Source: Hanamia caeni (GTDB taxonomy: Bacteria > Bacteroidota > Bacteroidia > Chitinophagales > Chitinophagaceae). From it: a stretch of DNA of 64,000 nucleotides. Within the stretch, counting starts at the first letter, position 1. Each line of letters starts with the position of its first letter. The notes below the pieces were generated by a model. It searched no databases, had not been told where the DNA came from, and saw nothing but the letters and a program-made list of their open reading frames with translations. Shown piece by piece: positions 54,621 through 63,798 of this stretch. The position numbers and the translations under genes were made by a program. The stretch is taken from NCBI RefSeq assembly GCF_003721595.1, contig NZ_RJJR01000007.1, positions 1 to 64,000 of the forward strand. Reading direction: 5' to 3'.

Positions 54621-57269
54621 TTATTGAGCCATTACAGGTGGCACATCGCCCTGGTCGTTCTGCTGGTTCATATTTTTTCTTTTGAAAAGAGACACATCCG
54701 TTTTACCGAATCGCCAGCTTAGGTTCACTCTCAACTGTTGCGGATCTCTTTGTCTCCACATATCCTGTGTTGAAGAAATGTTTTTGGAGGAGGTAGATAC
54801 GGAATGTATCCTGGTAACTCTTGTGTTGAAAATATCATTCATGCTCAGCGAAACAGAAAGCGATTTATCTTTCAAAAAATCCTTTTTAATGGCTGCATCA
54901 AAACCCCAAACCGGCAAGGCGTACCCATTGGCATTGGCTAAATTTCCACCGCCCCAATGATTGCCACCGCCACCGCTTCTGCCCGGCGGCAGGATAGTTT
55001 TGCTGGTATAATCACCATTAATTTGAATGCTAATATTTGCAGGCAAAGTCCAGGTACTGTTGATTTTTCCAAACCAGCTTAATTTTCCCAACGTGGTAGT
55101 AGTGCCGGTGAGGTTGCTGCCGTTTATTTTGGAATTATAAAGATTGACATTTTCCGTAAGTGTCCACCATGGGGCAATCTTATTCATAGAAGTGATTTCC
55201 AATCCATACGCTTCCGAGCTGCTGGCATTTACAAAAGAAGAAATAAAAACAGAATCGTTATACGCGGGATTAGGGTTTTTATCCCAATATTGATAACGGG
55301 ATATTAAATTATCGCTCCTGCGATAATAAGCAGTAGCTATAATACTATTGCCATTTTTAAAATTCAGATCGTAGGATAATTCAAGCAGGTTAGTAAACTC
55401 AGGAACCAGTGAAGCATTGCCCACGCTGATGTTCAGCGGATCACTAAAATCATAATAAGGTATCAGTTGCCAGAAATTGGGCCTGTTTATTTTCCTTGAA
55501 TAATTCAGTTGAATATCCTGTTTGTCATTAATCTTTTGTGTAAGGAACACGCTGGGGAAAAAACTCAGGGGATAAGAGTTACTAAATGTTTTGTTCGAAT
55601 CTACCAACTCCCCGGAATATTTTGAGCTTTCTATTCTACCACCCAACTGGTAGGTGAAGTTTTTAATCTTCTGCGAAAATGTTACATAACCCGCATACAC
55701 ATTATCGGTGTATTTATACTTAGTGCTCAGTCCCGCAACAGAAACATATTTGCCGGAAGACTCGTCCATAATATAGTTGTTATTGTCGCTGTTTGAGTTT
55801 CTGATTGCTGCTCTCAAACCAGCTTCTATTTTGATTTTGTCAGAAACGGGGTTTGAATAATCTGTTTGAACGGTGATATTATCACTGGTACCATTTCCTG
55901 TGGTTCTTTGTTTAAATACAGGAGCTGCCGGTGAATTATCCTGGTTAAAATATTCTGTAGTTACATTTTGGTCATTATTGTTTTTGCTATAGTCATAATT
56001 CGCATCTGCGGTGATGTATTTATTTGGCTTTGCAAAATTATGTTTGAAGCTTAGTTTGCCGTTGTAATTGTTCCAGACAAAATTATTATCGCTGTTGCTG
56101 GTGCCGAATGTATGTTTTGTGAGGCCGTTGAAAAGCGTGTCGCGGGTAATATTTGTTAACTCATTGCCACCAAATTTCCCCTGCCTGATACCACCGCTAA
56201 GTGTGAAAGTGTTGCGGTTATCTACAAAATAATCGAATCCTATGTTGCCGCCGGCCATGCGCCCATTGCGGCTTGGGTTACTTTCTTGATGAAGGTTGGC
56301 AACCAGGTCGTTGATATTATCGGTTCTATCGGTCTTGTTGGTGCTTTTACCCTTAAACTGAAAGTAGTTTCCGCTGGCAAAAAAATTGACTTTACCTTGT
56401 TTAATGTTGATATTTCCACCTGCATTATTTCCGCCTCTTGTATCAACACCAGCCCTGAAATTTCCATTGTATCCGGGTTTTTTATTTTTCTTCATCACAA
56501 TATTTAATATGCCTGCGCCTCCGCCTGAGGCATCAAATTTGGCAGAAGGGTTTGTAATGATTTCAATACTTTCAATTTCATCAGCAGGGATTTCATCAAG
56601 CGTCAAAGTCGTTGGCCTTCCGTCTACAAATATCTGGGGGCTGGCGTTTCTTAAGGTCACATTTCCATCAATATCCACATTTACCGATGGCACATTTCTC
56701 ATCACGTCAACTGCTGTACCACCTACGCTGGTAAGGCTTTTATCCACGTTAAAAACTTTCCGGTCAATGCTCATTTGCATAAGCGACTTATTAGCAGTCA
56801 CCACCACATTCGCCAGTTCTTTCGCTTCAGGAAGCAATTTGATATTGCCAAGGTCTTTGTCAATAGCATTCATCATCTGGCTTCTGTCGCCATTCATGTT
56901 TAAATTAAAAGAAACCTGGTCGGTATATACTCCATGCCCCACGGCGCTAACGGTTAAGGTATAAGTGCCAAAAAGCTGAAGTTTTTCAATACTGAATTCA
57001 CCTTTTTTATCTGTAAGTAAAGCGGCAACTATTTTGGAAGTCCGTGCTTTGGTAGCCGTATCCATTTTCGTTTGCGAAAGCTGAACTGACGCAGATTCTA
57101 TGGGTTTGTTCGTATTACCATCCACAACTTTTCCGTAAAAATGCCCCACATTCATATTTCTGTTTCCGGTGGATGGCCTTGCTGCGGGATTTCCTTGTGG
57201 AAATTGAGCCATTACTGCGGAAGAAGTGATTAGTATAAGAAGAGTAAAGTAGTACTTTTTAATTTTCAT
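54621..57269 (-). CDS. outer-membrane beta-barrel protein (TonB-receptor-like)
   Basis: This 882-residue protein has a signal peptide (about 1-21, ending AVMAQ), a CarboxypepD_reg-like domain (about 42-140, GKVVDGNTNKPIESASVQL), a plug-like domain (about 155-265, with SIDRKVFNVDKSLTSVGG, NVDIDGNVTLRNASPQIFVDGR and IEIITNPSAKFDASGGGAGILNIVMKK) and an OMP_b-brl_3-type barrel. This subfamily (often named outer membrane beta-barrel family protein) is widespread in Bacteroidota and of unknown ligand. A Gly/His-rich loop (GGGNHWGGG) lies near residue 770. It has no substrate lipoprotein next to it. Confidence 0.9.
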   Translation of the reverse strand: MKIKKYYFTLLILITSSAVMAQFPQGNPAARPSTGNRNMNVGHFYGKVVDGNTNKPIESASVQLSQTKMDTATKARTSKIVAALLTDKKGEFSIEKLQLFGTYTLTVSAVGHGVYTDQVSFNLNMNGDRSQMMNAIDKDLGNIKLLPEAKELANVVVTANKSLMQMSIDRKVFNVDKSLTSVGGTAVDVMRNVPSVNVDIDGNVTLRNASPQIFVDGRPTTLTLDEIPADEIESIEIITNPSAKFDASGGGAGILNIVMKKNKKPGYNGNFRAGVDTRGGNNAGGNINIKQGKVNFFASGNYFQFKGKSTNKTDRTDNINDLVANLHQESNPSRNGRMAGGNIGFDYFVDNRNTFTLSGGIRQGKFGGNELTNITRDTLFNGLTKHTFGTSNSDNNFVWNNYNGKLSFKHNFAKPNKYITADANYDYSKNNNDQNVTTEYFNQDNSPAAPVFKQRTTGNGTSDNITVQTDYSNPVSDKIKIEAGLRAAIRNSNSDNNNYIMDESSGKYVSVAGLSTKYKYTDNVYAGYVTFSQKIKNFTYQLGGRIESSKYSGELVDSNKTFSNSYPLSFFPSVFLTQKINDKQDIQLNYSRKINRPNFWQLIPYYDFSDPLNISVGNASLVPEFTNLLELSYDLNFKNGNSIIATAYYRRSDNLISRYQYWDKNPNPAYNDSVFISSFVNASSSEAYGLEITSMNKIAPWWTLTENVNLYNSKINGSNLTGTTTTLGKLSWFGKINSTWTLPANISIQINGDYTSKTILPPGRSGGGGNHWGGGNLANANGYALPVWGFDAAIKKDFLKDKSLSVSLSMNDIFNTRVTRIHSVSTSSKNISSTQDMWRQRDPQQLRVNLSWRFGKTDVSLFKRKNMNQQNDQGDVPPVMAQ

Positions 57270-57371
57270 AATTAAGCGGTTTTAATAAGGGCGCAAATTT
57301 CTTTTACTATTATTAAAACAAAATTTTAATTATGTATGAATGGTAGGATAATAATAGCAGACGGCATTAGG

Positions 57372-57505
57372 GCGTGAGGCCCTAGGCAGGAGGCAAAAAG
57401 TGGAAGGCAAAAGGCATAAGGCAGAAGGCTGTTTCCAATTTTCAATTTTCAATTCAACTAACAGACTAACAACTAACTACTAACCACCAACCACTAACCA
57501 CTAAC
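57372..57505. repeat. three word arrays between the beta-barrel and beta-CASP genes
   Basis: In order: purine-rich AGGCANAA words (about 57389-57429), AATTTTC words (about 57435-57453), and ACTAACN/ACCACTA words (about 57457-57505). The last contains the stop codon (TAG on the minus strand, 57501-57503) of the beta-CASP gene. A short palindrome (TAGGGC with GCCCTA) lies at about 57368-57384. Confidence 0.75.
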
Positions 57506-58904
57506 CCAATCCAGCTTCAGTATGCCTGGCAGGTATTTCTACATCAGCAAAACCTTTACTGATTAGCCGGTTTTTAAAATCTAATTGAACATCATAATCG
57601 CCATGAACCAAAAATAATTTTTTGACCATTTTTTTATCCTGGCAGGAAAGCCATTGTGAAAGGTCTTCATAGTCGCCATGAGCGCTCATGCTTTGTATCT
57701 CACCTATTTCAGCATGTACTTCATGTGGTTGTCCAAAAATACCCACTTCTTTTGGATGCCGCTTAAGCCTGCCTCCCAGGGAATCAGGTTCGCAATAACC
57801 GGTGAGTAAAATTGCATTTCTGCTATTTTCAATGTTGTTGCTGATGTGATGCTTTACTCTTCCCGCTTCAGCCATGCCGCTTGCAGAAATGATAACCATG
57901 GGGTCGTTGCGATAATTCAGTGATTTGCTTTCTTCCACAGATTTTACAAACCGCAAACCTTTAAATTGGAAAGGATTATGATCTGATTGTAATAATTTTT
58001 GAACGCGGTTATTGAAATACCGGGGATAGCTTTCCATTACCTGTGTGGCTTCAAGGCTCAGCGGGCTGTCCACAAAATACGGCAGATCCGGCAGCCTGTT
58101 TTCGTTTTCCAGTTGGTTTAAAGCGTACAAAATTTCCTGCGTGCGGCCTACACTAAAGGCCGGAATTATTAATTTCCCCTTCTTTTGAAGGCAGGTTCTT
58201 TCTATCCAATCCAACAGCTTATCCGGGGTGCCATACACATCTTCATGAATTTTATTGCCATAAGTGGATTCAATAATAATGAAATCAGCCTGCGGAAAAT
58301 CCTGTGGTGATTTCAGGATTACATCCCTGTAGCGGCCAACGTCGCCCGAAAATGTGAGATGAGTTTCTTTATTATTTTCCGTAATCTTTAAATGAACTGT
58401 AGCGCTCCCGATAATATGGCCGGCATCAAGATACATGAATTGCACGTTTTCATCAATTTTAAACCATTCGCCATAATCTACTACTTTAAAGCGCTGAATT
58501 GCATTTTCTGCATCCTGCATTGTGTAAAGAGGAGAAATATAAGGCTTCCCTTGTGCTGCACGGGTCTTATTTACATATTTTAAATCGTTTTCCTGGATGC
58601 CGGCGCTGTCAGCCAGGAGGATGGATGCCAAATCTTTTGTGGCGGGGGTTGCAAATACAGCGCCACGGTAACCGTCTTTCACTAATTTCGGTATCAGGCC
58701 ACAATGGTCAATGTGCGCATGGGAAAGTATCATATGGTCAATTTCTTCGGGATTAAAACCAAATTCCCTGTTCAGCTTATCCGTTTCTGAGCCCATTCCC
58801 TGGTACATACCACAGTCGAGTAAATATTTTTTTCCATTGTTTAAAATCAGCAGATGTTTTGATCCGGTAACAGTTCTTGCAGCGCCATGAAATCCAATTT
58901 TCAT
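57501..58904 (-). CDS. beta-CASP metallo-beta-lactamase fold nuclease-like protein
   Basis: This 467-residue protein has the MBL metal motif HAHIDHCG (about 62-69), SGDVGRY (about 200) and the beta-CASP motifs IIESTYGNKIH, PAFSVGRTQEILYAL, SASGMAEAGRVKHH and a C-terminal HxH-like region (VHGDYD, SMSAHGDYEDL). The layout matches the YSH1/CPSF-73-like (COG1236) RNA-processing family, so an RNA-cleaving role is probable. Its last residues (AGLG) are followed by a stop inside a repeat array. Confidence 0.92.
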   Translation of the reverse strand: MKIGFHGAARTVTGSKHLLILNNGKKYLLDCGMYQGMGSETDKLNREFGFNPEEIDHMILSHAHIDHCGLIPKLVKDGYRGAVFATPATKDLASILLADSAGIQENDLKYVNKTRAAQGKPYISPLYTMQDAENAIQRFKVVDYGEWFKIDENVQFMYLDAGHIIGSATVHLKITENNKETHLTFSGDVGRYRDVILKSPQDFPQADFIIIESTYGNKIHEDVYGTPDKLLDWIERTCLQKKGKLIIPAFSVGRTQEILYALNQLENENRLPDLPYFVDSPLSLEATQVMESYPRYFNNRVQKLLQSDHNPFQFKGLRFVKSVEESKSLNYRNDPMVIISASGMAEAGRVKHHISNNIENSRNAILLTGYCEPDSLGGRLKRHPKEVGIFGQPHEVHAEIGEIQSMSAHGDYEDLSQWLSCQDKKMVKKLFLVHGDYDVQLDFKNRLISKGFADVEIPARHTEAGLG

Positions 58905-59060
58905 ATAAATACTTTAAGATGAACAGAAAATTAAAGTTAACCACAAAAAATCCGGAATGGCAAATTCTTTCCTCGGACGATATGCTGATATATGGTTTGA
59001 AAAGATATCTATAATGCCCAACTGCTAAATAAAAAGCAGAGCTATTTGTCGCTTCACTAT

Positions 59061-59084
59061 AAAAAACCTGGAAAAAATTCCCGG
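59061..59084 (-). terminator. terminator of the T9SS pair
   Basis: A 7-bp stem with one mismatch (CCTGGAA with TTCCCGG) and AAAA loop is followed by six T on the minus strand, 23 bp after the stop at 59107. Confidence 0.55.
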
Positions 59085-59106
59085 CTGTAAAAACGAAATG
59101 ATGATA

Positions 59107-60258
59107 TTACTTCTTTATTACAGAAATCACCTTGTTCTTTTGTCCACTTTGAATCCTTATCATGTAAGAACCGGCAGGAACAGTTGAAAGGTTAATTGAT
59201 TTTTCATTCATTCCTCTTTGTCCGTCGATTTCAAAGTGTTGAACTAAGTTGCCTGTGGAATTGCTTATGCTTACTTTGATTACTTGCGGCTTCTCTAAAT
59301 TCACTCTTAATTTTGAAACACTTTCTATCGGGTTCGGATAAACCAGCACAGAAAATCCGGTATTTGCAAATTGAACGGTCTTGATGTCACTGTAGGCAAA
59401 CTGGCCGTTTTTATCCACCATTTTTAAGCGGTAATATACAGAACCCGAGAGGGAAGGATCATTATCATTAAAAGAATAAGATTGCTTTGTATTGTTGGTT
59501 GCATTAACCATCGCAACCTGGTTAAAATCCTTTCCATTAGCGCTTCTTTCAATTTCAAAATGGCTGGAATTGGCATCCTGGTTTTCCACAGACCAGGAGA
59601 GGGCTGCGGTATTATCTTTAATATCAACAGAAAATGACGACAACTTTACGGGCGTAGGTGTTGCAGTTAATGTTGCACTGGAGATGTCTGTCCCCTGCGT
59701 TCCATCTGCATTGTAGCTAAATCCGTTTACGATATCCGTTCTGTAGGTGGCATCGGTTGTTCTTGCGTAATAGAGATTAGAACCATCGGAAGAAGGTGAA
59801 CCTGTACAATAAAAAAGCGCAAATCCATTAGTGGTGACTCCGCCAAGCGGTAAAGTAATCAATGAAACTGAATTTGGTAAAACTGTCTGATCAGAAAATT
59901 CTAATTCCATAACTTCAAACTCTGAGCCAGCGGTCAAGTTAAATGTAAGAATAGGGCTGGTTCCGGTGGTAATTGCATAATTTTTATATCCTCCTTCCGT
60001 AATAGGATCATCGATCTGCCAACTAATACTTGATGCCGATGAAGTTACCGTGGGTTTGGCTACTGTTTCTGTTTCGGGTATAGCAATGTTGAATTCTAAA
60101 GTTGAAATATTGGATTTCAGGGTAATATCTGATTTGATATAAATCTTTATCCTATTGGCTGCACTTCCTATTCCAATGCTTGCCTGAACAGTTCCCTGGG
60201 CCATTGCAAACGAAGAAAACGAAAAGATAAAAAAGAAAGATGCAAATATTTTTTTCAT
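59107..60258 (-). CDS. secreted protein with T9SS sorting domain
   Basis: This 383-residue protein has a signal peptide (1-20, ending FAMAQ), a beta-rich N-terminal module (about 22-200, with IGIGSAANRIKIYIKSD, a shape that could suit a cohesin-like fold), a middle domain starting PTPVKLSSFSVDIKDNTAALSW of the fibronectin-type often seen before sorting domains, and a C-terminal sorting domain (VYPNPIES, SNSTGNLVQHFEID, PAGSYMIRI). It starts 10 bp after the 60269 gene, which carries EF-hand/dockerin-like repeats, so they may form an interacting pair (inference). Confidence 0.8.
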   Translation of the reverse strand: MKKIFASFFFIFSFSSFAMAQGTVQASIGIGSAANRIKIYIKSDITLKSNISTLEFNIAIPETETVAKPTVTSSASSISWQIDDPITEGGYKNYAITTGTSPILTFNLTAGSEFEVMELEFSDQTVLPNSVSLITLPLGGVTTNGFALFYCTGSPSSDGSNLYYARTTDATYRTDIVNGFSYNADGTQGTDISSATLTATPTPVKLSSFSVDIKDNTAALSWSVENQDANSSHFEIERSANGKDFNQVAMVNATNNTKQSYSFNDNDPSLSGSVYYRLKMVDKNGQFAYSDIKTVQFANTGFSVLVYPNPIESVSKLRVNLEKPQVIKVSISNSTGNLVQHFEIDGQRGMNEKSINLSTVPAGSYMIRIQSGQKNKVISVIKK

Positions 60259-60268
60259 GTTTTATGAT

Positions 60269-61849
60269 TTATGGTAATGATTCGGTTCTTACAATTGTTG
60301 AAGAGTTTTCGAGAACTTTGGTATAAATAAAATCTTTATCATTTGCAAGCGCATTGAATTTGATTTTACTGTCCATATTTACATCGGCCGGAGAATAAAC
60401 AGCTGAAAGAGTCGCGCTTGCGTCGGAATTTAGGCTATTAACATAGATAAAATCCTTGTCATTATTTAAACCGGCAAATCGAACAATCCCATTTATATTA
60501 GCATCTCCTCCCCACAAAATATATTTTCCATCAGATGCCACGCCATGGGCATTGTTTCCTCCAAATAAAAAAGAAGAAGCAGTAAAATCAACAAAAGAGG
60601 TTACGGATTGTTTTTCAGTTAGCAGGGGAGTTAAAGTGGCCGGGTCCGTACTTATTCCCAAATGGTTGCGGTGCCTCACGGCAACTGTGTAATTCCCATC
60701 GGCAATGTTATTAAAAGTAACCGGGCTTTTCCCATCCACATCTACAATATCGCCATCGCATTGTACTAATGCACTTCTTGTTTGAACGATATTATCTCCT
60801 GCGACTGTATTTCTTAGTTCTAAAAATACCCAGTCTACAATATTATCGCTTTGTAAAGGCTGGGCATTAAAAACTGTAGCATCAGCGGCTTCAGCAATCG
60901 GGTCGTTTATCCTTACAAAAGCAGTATTGTAAGGAGGCTCGCTGTAAGGGTCGGTTAACGGGATAACACCTGCGGCTCTCAGGTTATCTGACATAAGATG
61001 AGTGGCTGTATTATAAGGGCCTTGCAACAATACTTTCGCCTTCAACAAACTAAACTTATCAATAGCGGTAATGTTAACAGATGTATTTGTAATTGAAAAG
61101 GAAATAGTGTTCGCAACTTTGTCGATTGTTCCTGAAGAAGACCAGTCTGTGCCGTCGAAAATATAAGCCTTAAGATTGTCCTCATTTCCAAACACATCAG
61201 CCGTTTCCGCATATTTCGCCCGGGCAGAAAGAGTTCCATTAATGCCATTGCTGGTAATTGTCCAGTTTGATTTTAAATAATCTGAAGTAGAAGGAGGCTT
61301 GTTGCTGCAGGCTATGTTGTGGAGTTGCATTCCAACCTTTGCGCCATTATTACTCCCGCTTGTAGTTAAAAACACAGGCCTGTAGAGGCTTCCCGCGCCG
61401 ACAGGGATTTCATAAGAACTTAAATTAACTGCTATTTGTTTAATTACCTGCCCCGAATTATTCGTCTCAATGAATTTATTATCTGCCATTCCGCTAGCCT
61501 GTGCTATATCAGATAATGTAAAAGAATGGCCATCAGTAATGAATTTTCCATTTGAAAATTTGAGTGAACCAGTCAGTGTTAAATCGCTTTGAAGCCAAAC
61601 ATTGTTCACATTATCAATTTCAAGATTAGAAATAGTTTTTCCGTTCATATTTATTGATTGCGAATCTGTTCCTTGTAATAAATATTTTCCGGTTGATGGA
61701 AGACCCTTGGCGCTAGTAATATCGTTGGTAACGGTAACCTTTCCTCCTGTTTGTACGACGAAACTAACTGAATCAATTATCAGTTGGGCCTGTGATTCAT
61801 TTGTGCCAACAGTAAACAAACAAATAATGATAAATAGTATTCTACTCAT
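60269..61849 (-). CDS. secreted protein with dockerin-like repeats
   Basis: This 526-residue protein has a signal peptide (1-21, ending ESQA), a beta-rich N-terminal part (about 25-270, autotransporter-like strands: GTDSQSINMNGKTISNLEID), then a module frequent in large Bacteroidota surface proteins (VDWVFLELRNTVAG, VQCDGDIVDVDG, YTVAVRHRNHLGI), and near the C-terminus two related segments, DANINGIVRFAGLNNDKDFIY and DVNMDSKIKFNALANDKDFIY-type, resembling dockerin or EF-hand Ca-binding repeats. No sorting domain is seen, so it may be held by the downstream partner (59107). Confidence 0.75.
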   Translation of the reverse strand: MSRILFIIICLFTVGTNESQAQLIIDSVSFVVQTGGKVTVTNDITSAKGLPSTGKYLLQGTDSQSINMNGKTISNLEIDNVNNVWLQSDLTLTGSLKFSNGKFITDGHSFTLSDIAQASGMADNKFIETNNSGQVIKQIAVNLSSYEIPVGAGSLYRPVFLTTSGSNNGAKVGMQLHNIACSNKPPSTSDYLKSNWTITSNGINGTLSARAKYAETADVFGNEDNLKAYIFDGTDWSSSGTIDKVANTISFSITNTSVNITAIDKFSLLKAKVLLQGPYNTATHLMSDNLRAAGVIPLTDPYSEPPYNTAFVRINDPIAEAADATVFNAQPLQSDNIVDWVFLELRNTVAGDNIVQTRSALVQCDGDIVDVDGKSPVTFNNIADGNYTVAVRHRNHLGISTDPATLTPLLTEKQSVTSFVDFTASSFLFGGNNAHGVASDGKYILWGGDANINGIVRFAGLNNDKDFIYVNSLNSDASATLSAVYSPADVNMDSKIKFNALANDKDFIYTKVLENSSTIVRTESLP

Positions 61850-62058
61850 AAAAGTTAAAAAGAAATCTTTCTGTTGTTTATAGTTTTATAAAATTAGATC
61901 AAAGCATCCAAACAACAATCAACAAGATGGGGAATTTATTAATTGCATTTTTCAAAGCTAAATAACCTCTATTTCAGGCAACGAAAATAATGGAAATATT
62001 CCTGGGGGCAATTTTGTTTTATTGATCTTTCTTATGCCGTTTGTAATGGCTTCGGTTT

Positions 62059-62089
62059 TTGTGTATTTCTCAATTTAGCTTACGTTTGT
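62059..62089 (+). promoter_or_regulatory. sucB promoter (-33 TTTG, -7 TACGTTTG)
   Basis: TTTG at 62059-62062 and TACGTTTG at 62082-62089 with the optimal 19-bp spacer; start ATG 18 bp further. It is the best match to the phylum consensus in the window. Confidence 0.8.
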
Positions 62090-62107
62090 AAAACTTAATT
62101 AAAACTC

Positions 62108-63769
62108 ATGGCAGTAGAAATAAAAGTACCTGCGGTAGGCGAAAGTATCAACGAAGTTACCCTTACGAAATGGATAAAAAAGGATGGGGAATGGGTAAAC
62201 AGAGATGAGGTGATTGCTGAATTGGAAAGTGAAAAAGCGACTTTTGAAATCAACGCCGAACAAGCGGGCATTTTGCATACTGTGGCCAAAGAAGATGAGG
62301 ATTTGAAAATAGGAGATGTAGTTGCTACCATAGATGAGAAAGCCCAAAAATCTGCGGGCGGCAGCGCCACGCCGAATGTCAAAAATGAGTCGGAAAAAAG
62401 CGCAGTAGCTGCTTCTCCTAAATCGTCGCCGGAGAAGGCAGCAGTAGCTAAAGAACCAGAATCAGATAACGGCAAAGGCAAAGAGGAAATAAAGAAATCT
62501 GGCACCATCGACATAAAAGTGCCTGTTATCGGAGAAAGCATAAAGGAGGTAACGCTTACAAAATGGGTTAAGAAAGATGGGGAATGGGTAGAAAGAGATG
62601 AAGTGATTGCTGAATTGGAAAGTGAAAAAGCATCTTTTGAAATCAATGCCGAACAAGCCGGTATTTTACACACATTGGCAAAAGAAGATGAAGAGATTGA
62701 GATAGGGGATGTTGTGGCAACTATAGATATTGGTGGTGAAAAGCCGTCTGCTCAAAATGAAGCTAAAAGCGCCAGCCAAGAAAAAACAAAACCAAAAGAA
62801 GAAGAAACAGTTCAAAAAAGCCGCTCAGATAATTTCCCCGCCGAAAAGATTACACCTGAAGAAAATCAACCACGGAAAAGAGAAGATATAAAAACAACGC
62901 CGGTGGCTGCTGCCATCCTTGCCGAAAAGAAGATAGATCCTTCAAAAATAAGCGCTACGGGTTTCCATGGAAAAATTACCAAAAACGATGTGTTGAGCGC
63001 TTTGCAAAACCCGGGCAGAGCAATTGATAAGGAGCTTTTCAGCAGAACCGAAACTCCAAAAAAAATGAGCAATCTTCGTCGCACTATCAGCCGCAGGCTG
63101 GTAGAAGCAAAAAACAACACGGCGATGCTTACGACCTTTAATGAGGCTGATATGGGTGCTATCATGGATTTGCGGGCGAAGTACAAGGAAACATTTAAAA
63201 AAACTCATGATGTAAATTTGGGCTTTATGAGCTTTTTCACCAAGGCATGTTGTTTCGCTTTGCAGGAATGGCCTTCCGTGAATGCGAGAATGGAAGGTGA
63301 TAATTTAATCTATCATGATTTTTGCGATATTTCAATTGCTGTTTCTTCGCCAAAGGGGCTTGTTGTTCCGGTAATAAGGAACGCTGAAAGCCTGAGCATG
63401 GCCGAGATTGAGAAGGAAGTAGTAGATCTTGCAGTAAAAGCCCGCGAAAGCAAATTAACAATTGAAGAAATGACTGGAGGAACCTTCACCATCACCAACG
63501 GAGGAATTTTTGGTTCAATGATGAGTACGCCAATCATAAATATTCCGCAAAGCGCTATTTTGGGAATGCATAATATCATTCAAAGACCGGTAGCAATCAA
63601 CGGCCAGGTAGTTATCAGGCCGATGATGTACCTCGCCTTAAGCTATGACCACCGGGTAATTGATGGAAGGGAGTCTGTTAGCTTTTTGGTGAGGATAAAA
63701 CAAATGCTTGAAAATCCCGAACAGTTGTTATTTGGCAAAGATCCTATTAAGGCGCTTCTTCAGCTATAA
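62108..63769 (+). CDS. sucB: 2-oxoglutarate dehydrogenase E2 component (two lipoyl domains)
   Basis: This 553-residue dihydrolipoyl succinyltransferase carries the succinyl group from SucA to CoA. Order: lipoyl domain 1 (about 2-77, lipoyl-Lys K43 in ELESEKATF), a linker, lipoyl domain 2 (about 133-208, K174 in ELESEKASF), a second linker, a peripheral E1/E3-binding domain (about 263-300, [23 protein letters not shown]), and a catalytic domain ending [15 protein letters not shown] with the catalytic His. Classical E2o has one lipoyl domain, so this form is duplicated: the two domains agree at 62 of 73 positions. It may be an E2 for 2-oxoglutarate or a related 2-oxo acid; the motif [12 protein letters not shown] favours E2o. 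Confidence 0.93.
   Translation: MAVEIKVPAVGESINEVTLTKWIKKDGEWVNRDEVIAELESEKATFEINAEQAGILHTVAKEDEDLKIGDVVATIDEKAQKSAGGSATPNVKNESEKSAVAASPKSSPEKAAVAKEPESDNGKGKEEIKKSGTIDIKVPVIGESIKEVTLTKWVKKDGEWVERDEVIAELESEKASFEINAEQAGILHTLAKEDEEIEIGDVVATIDIGGEKPSAQNEAKSASQEKTKPKEEETVQKSRSDNFPAEKITPEENQPRKREDIKTTPVAAAILAEKKIDPSKISATGFHGKITKNDVLSALQNPGRAIDKELFSRTETPKKMSNLRRTISRRLVEAKNNTAMLTTFNEADMGAIMDLRAKYKETFKKTHDVNLGFMSFFTKACCFALQEWPSVNARMEGDNLIYHDFCDISIAVSSPKGLVVPVIRNAESLSMAEIEKEVVDLAVKARESKLTIEEMTGGTFTITNGGIFGSMMSTPIINIPQSAILGMHNIIQRPVAINGQVVIRPMMYLALSYDHRVIDGRESVSFLVRIKQMLENPEQLLFGKDPIKALLQL
62117..62728 (+). repeat. duplicated lipoyl-domain coding segment
   Basis: The units 62117-62335 and 62510-62728 are 393 bp apart and in frame, with long shared DNA runs such as GAATTGGAAAGTGAAAAAGC. 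Confidence 0.85.
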
Positions 63770-63798
63770 GCTTTACGCTAATTTTTAATTTTTATTTC

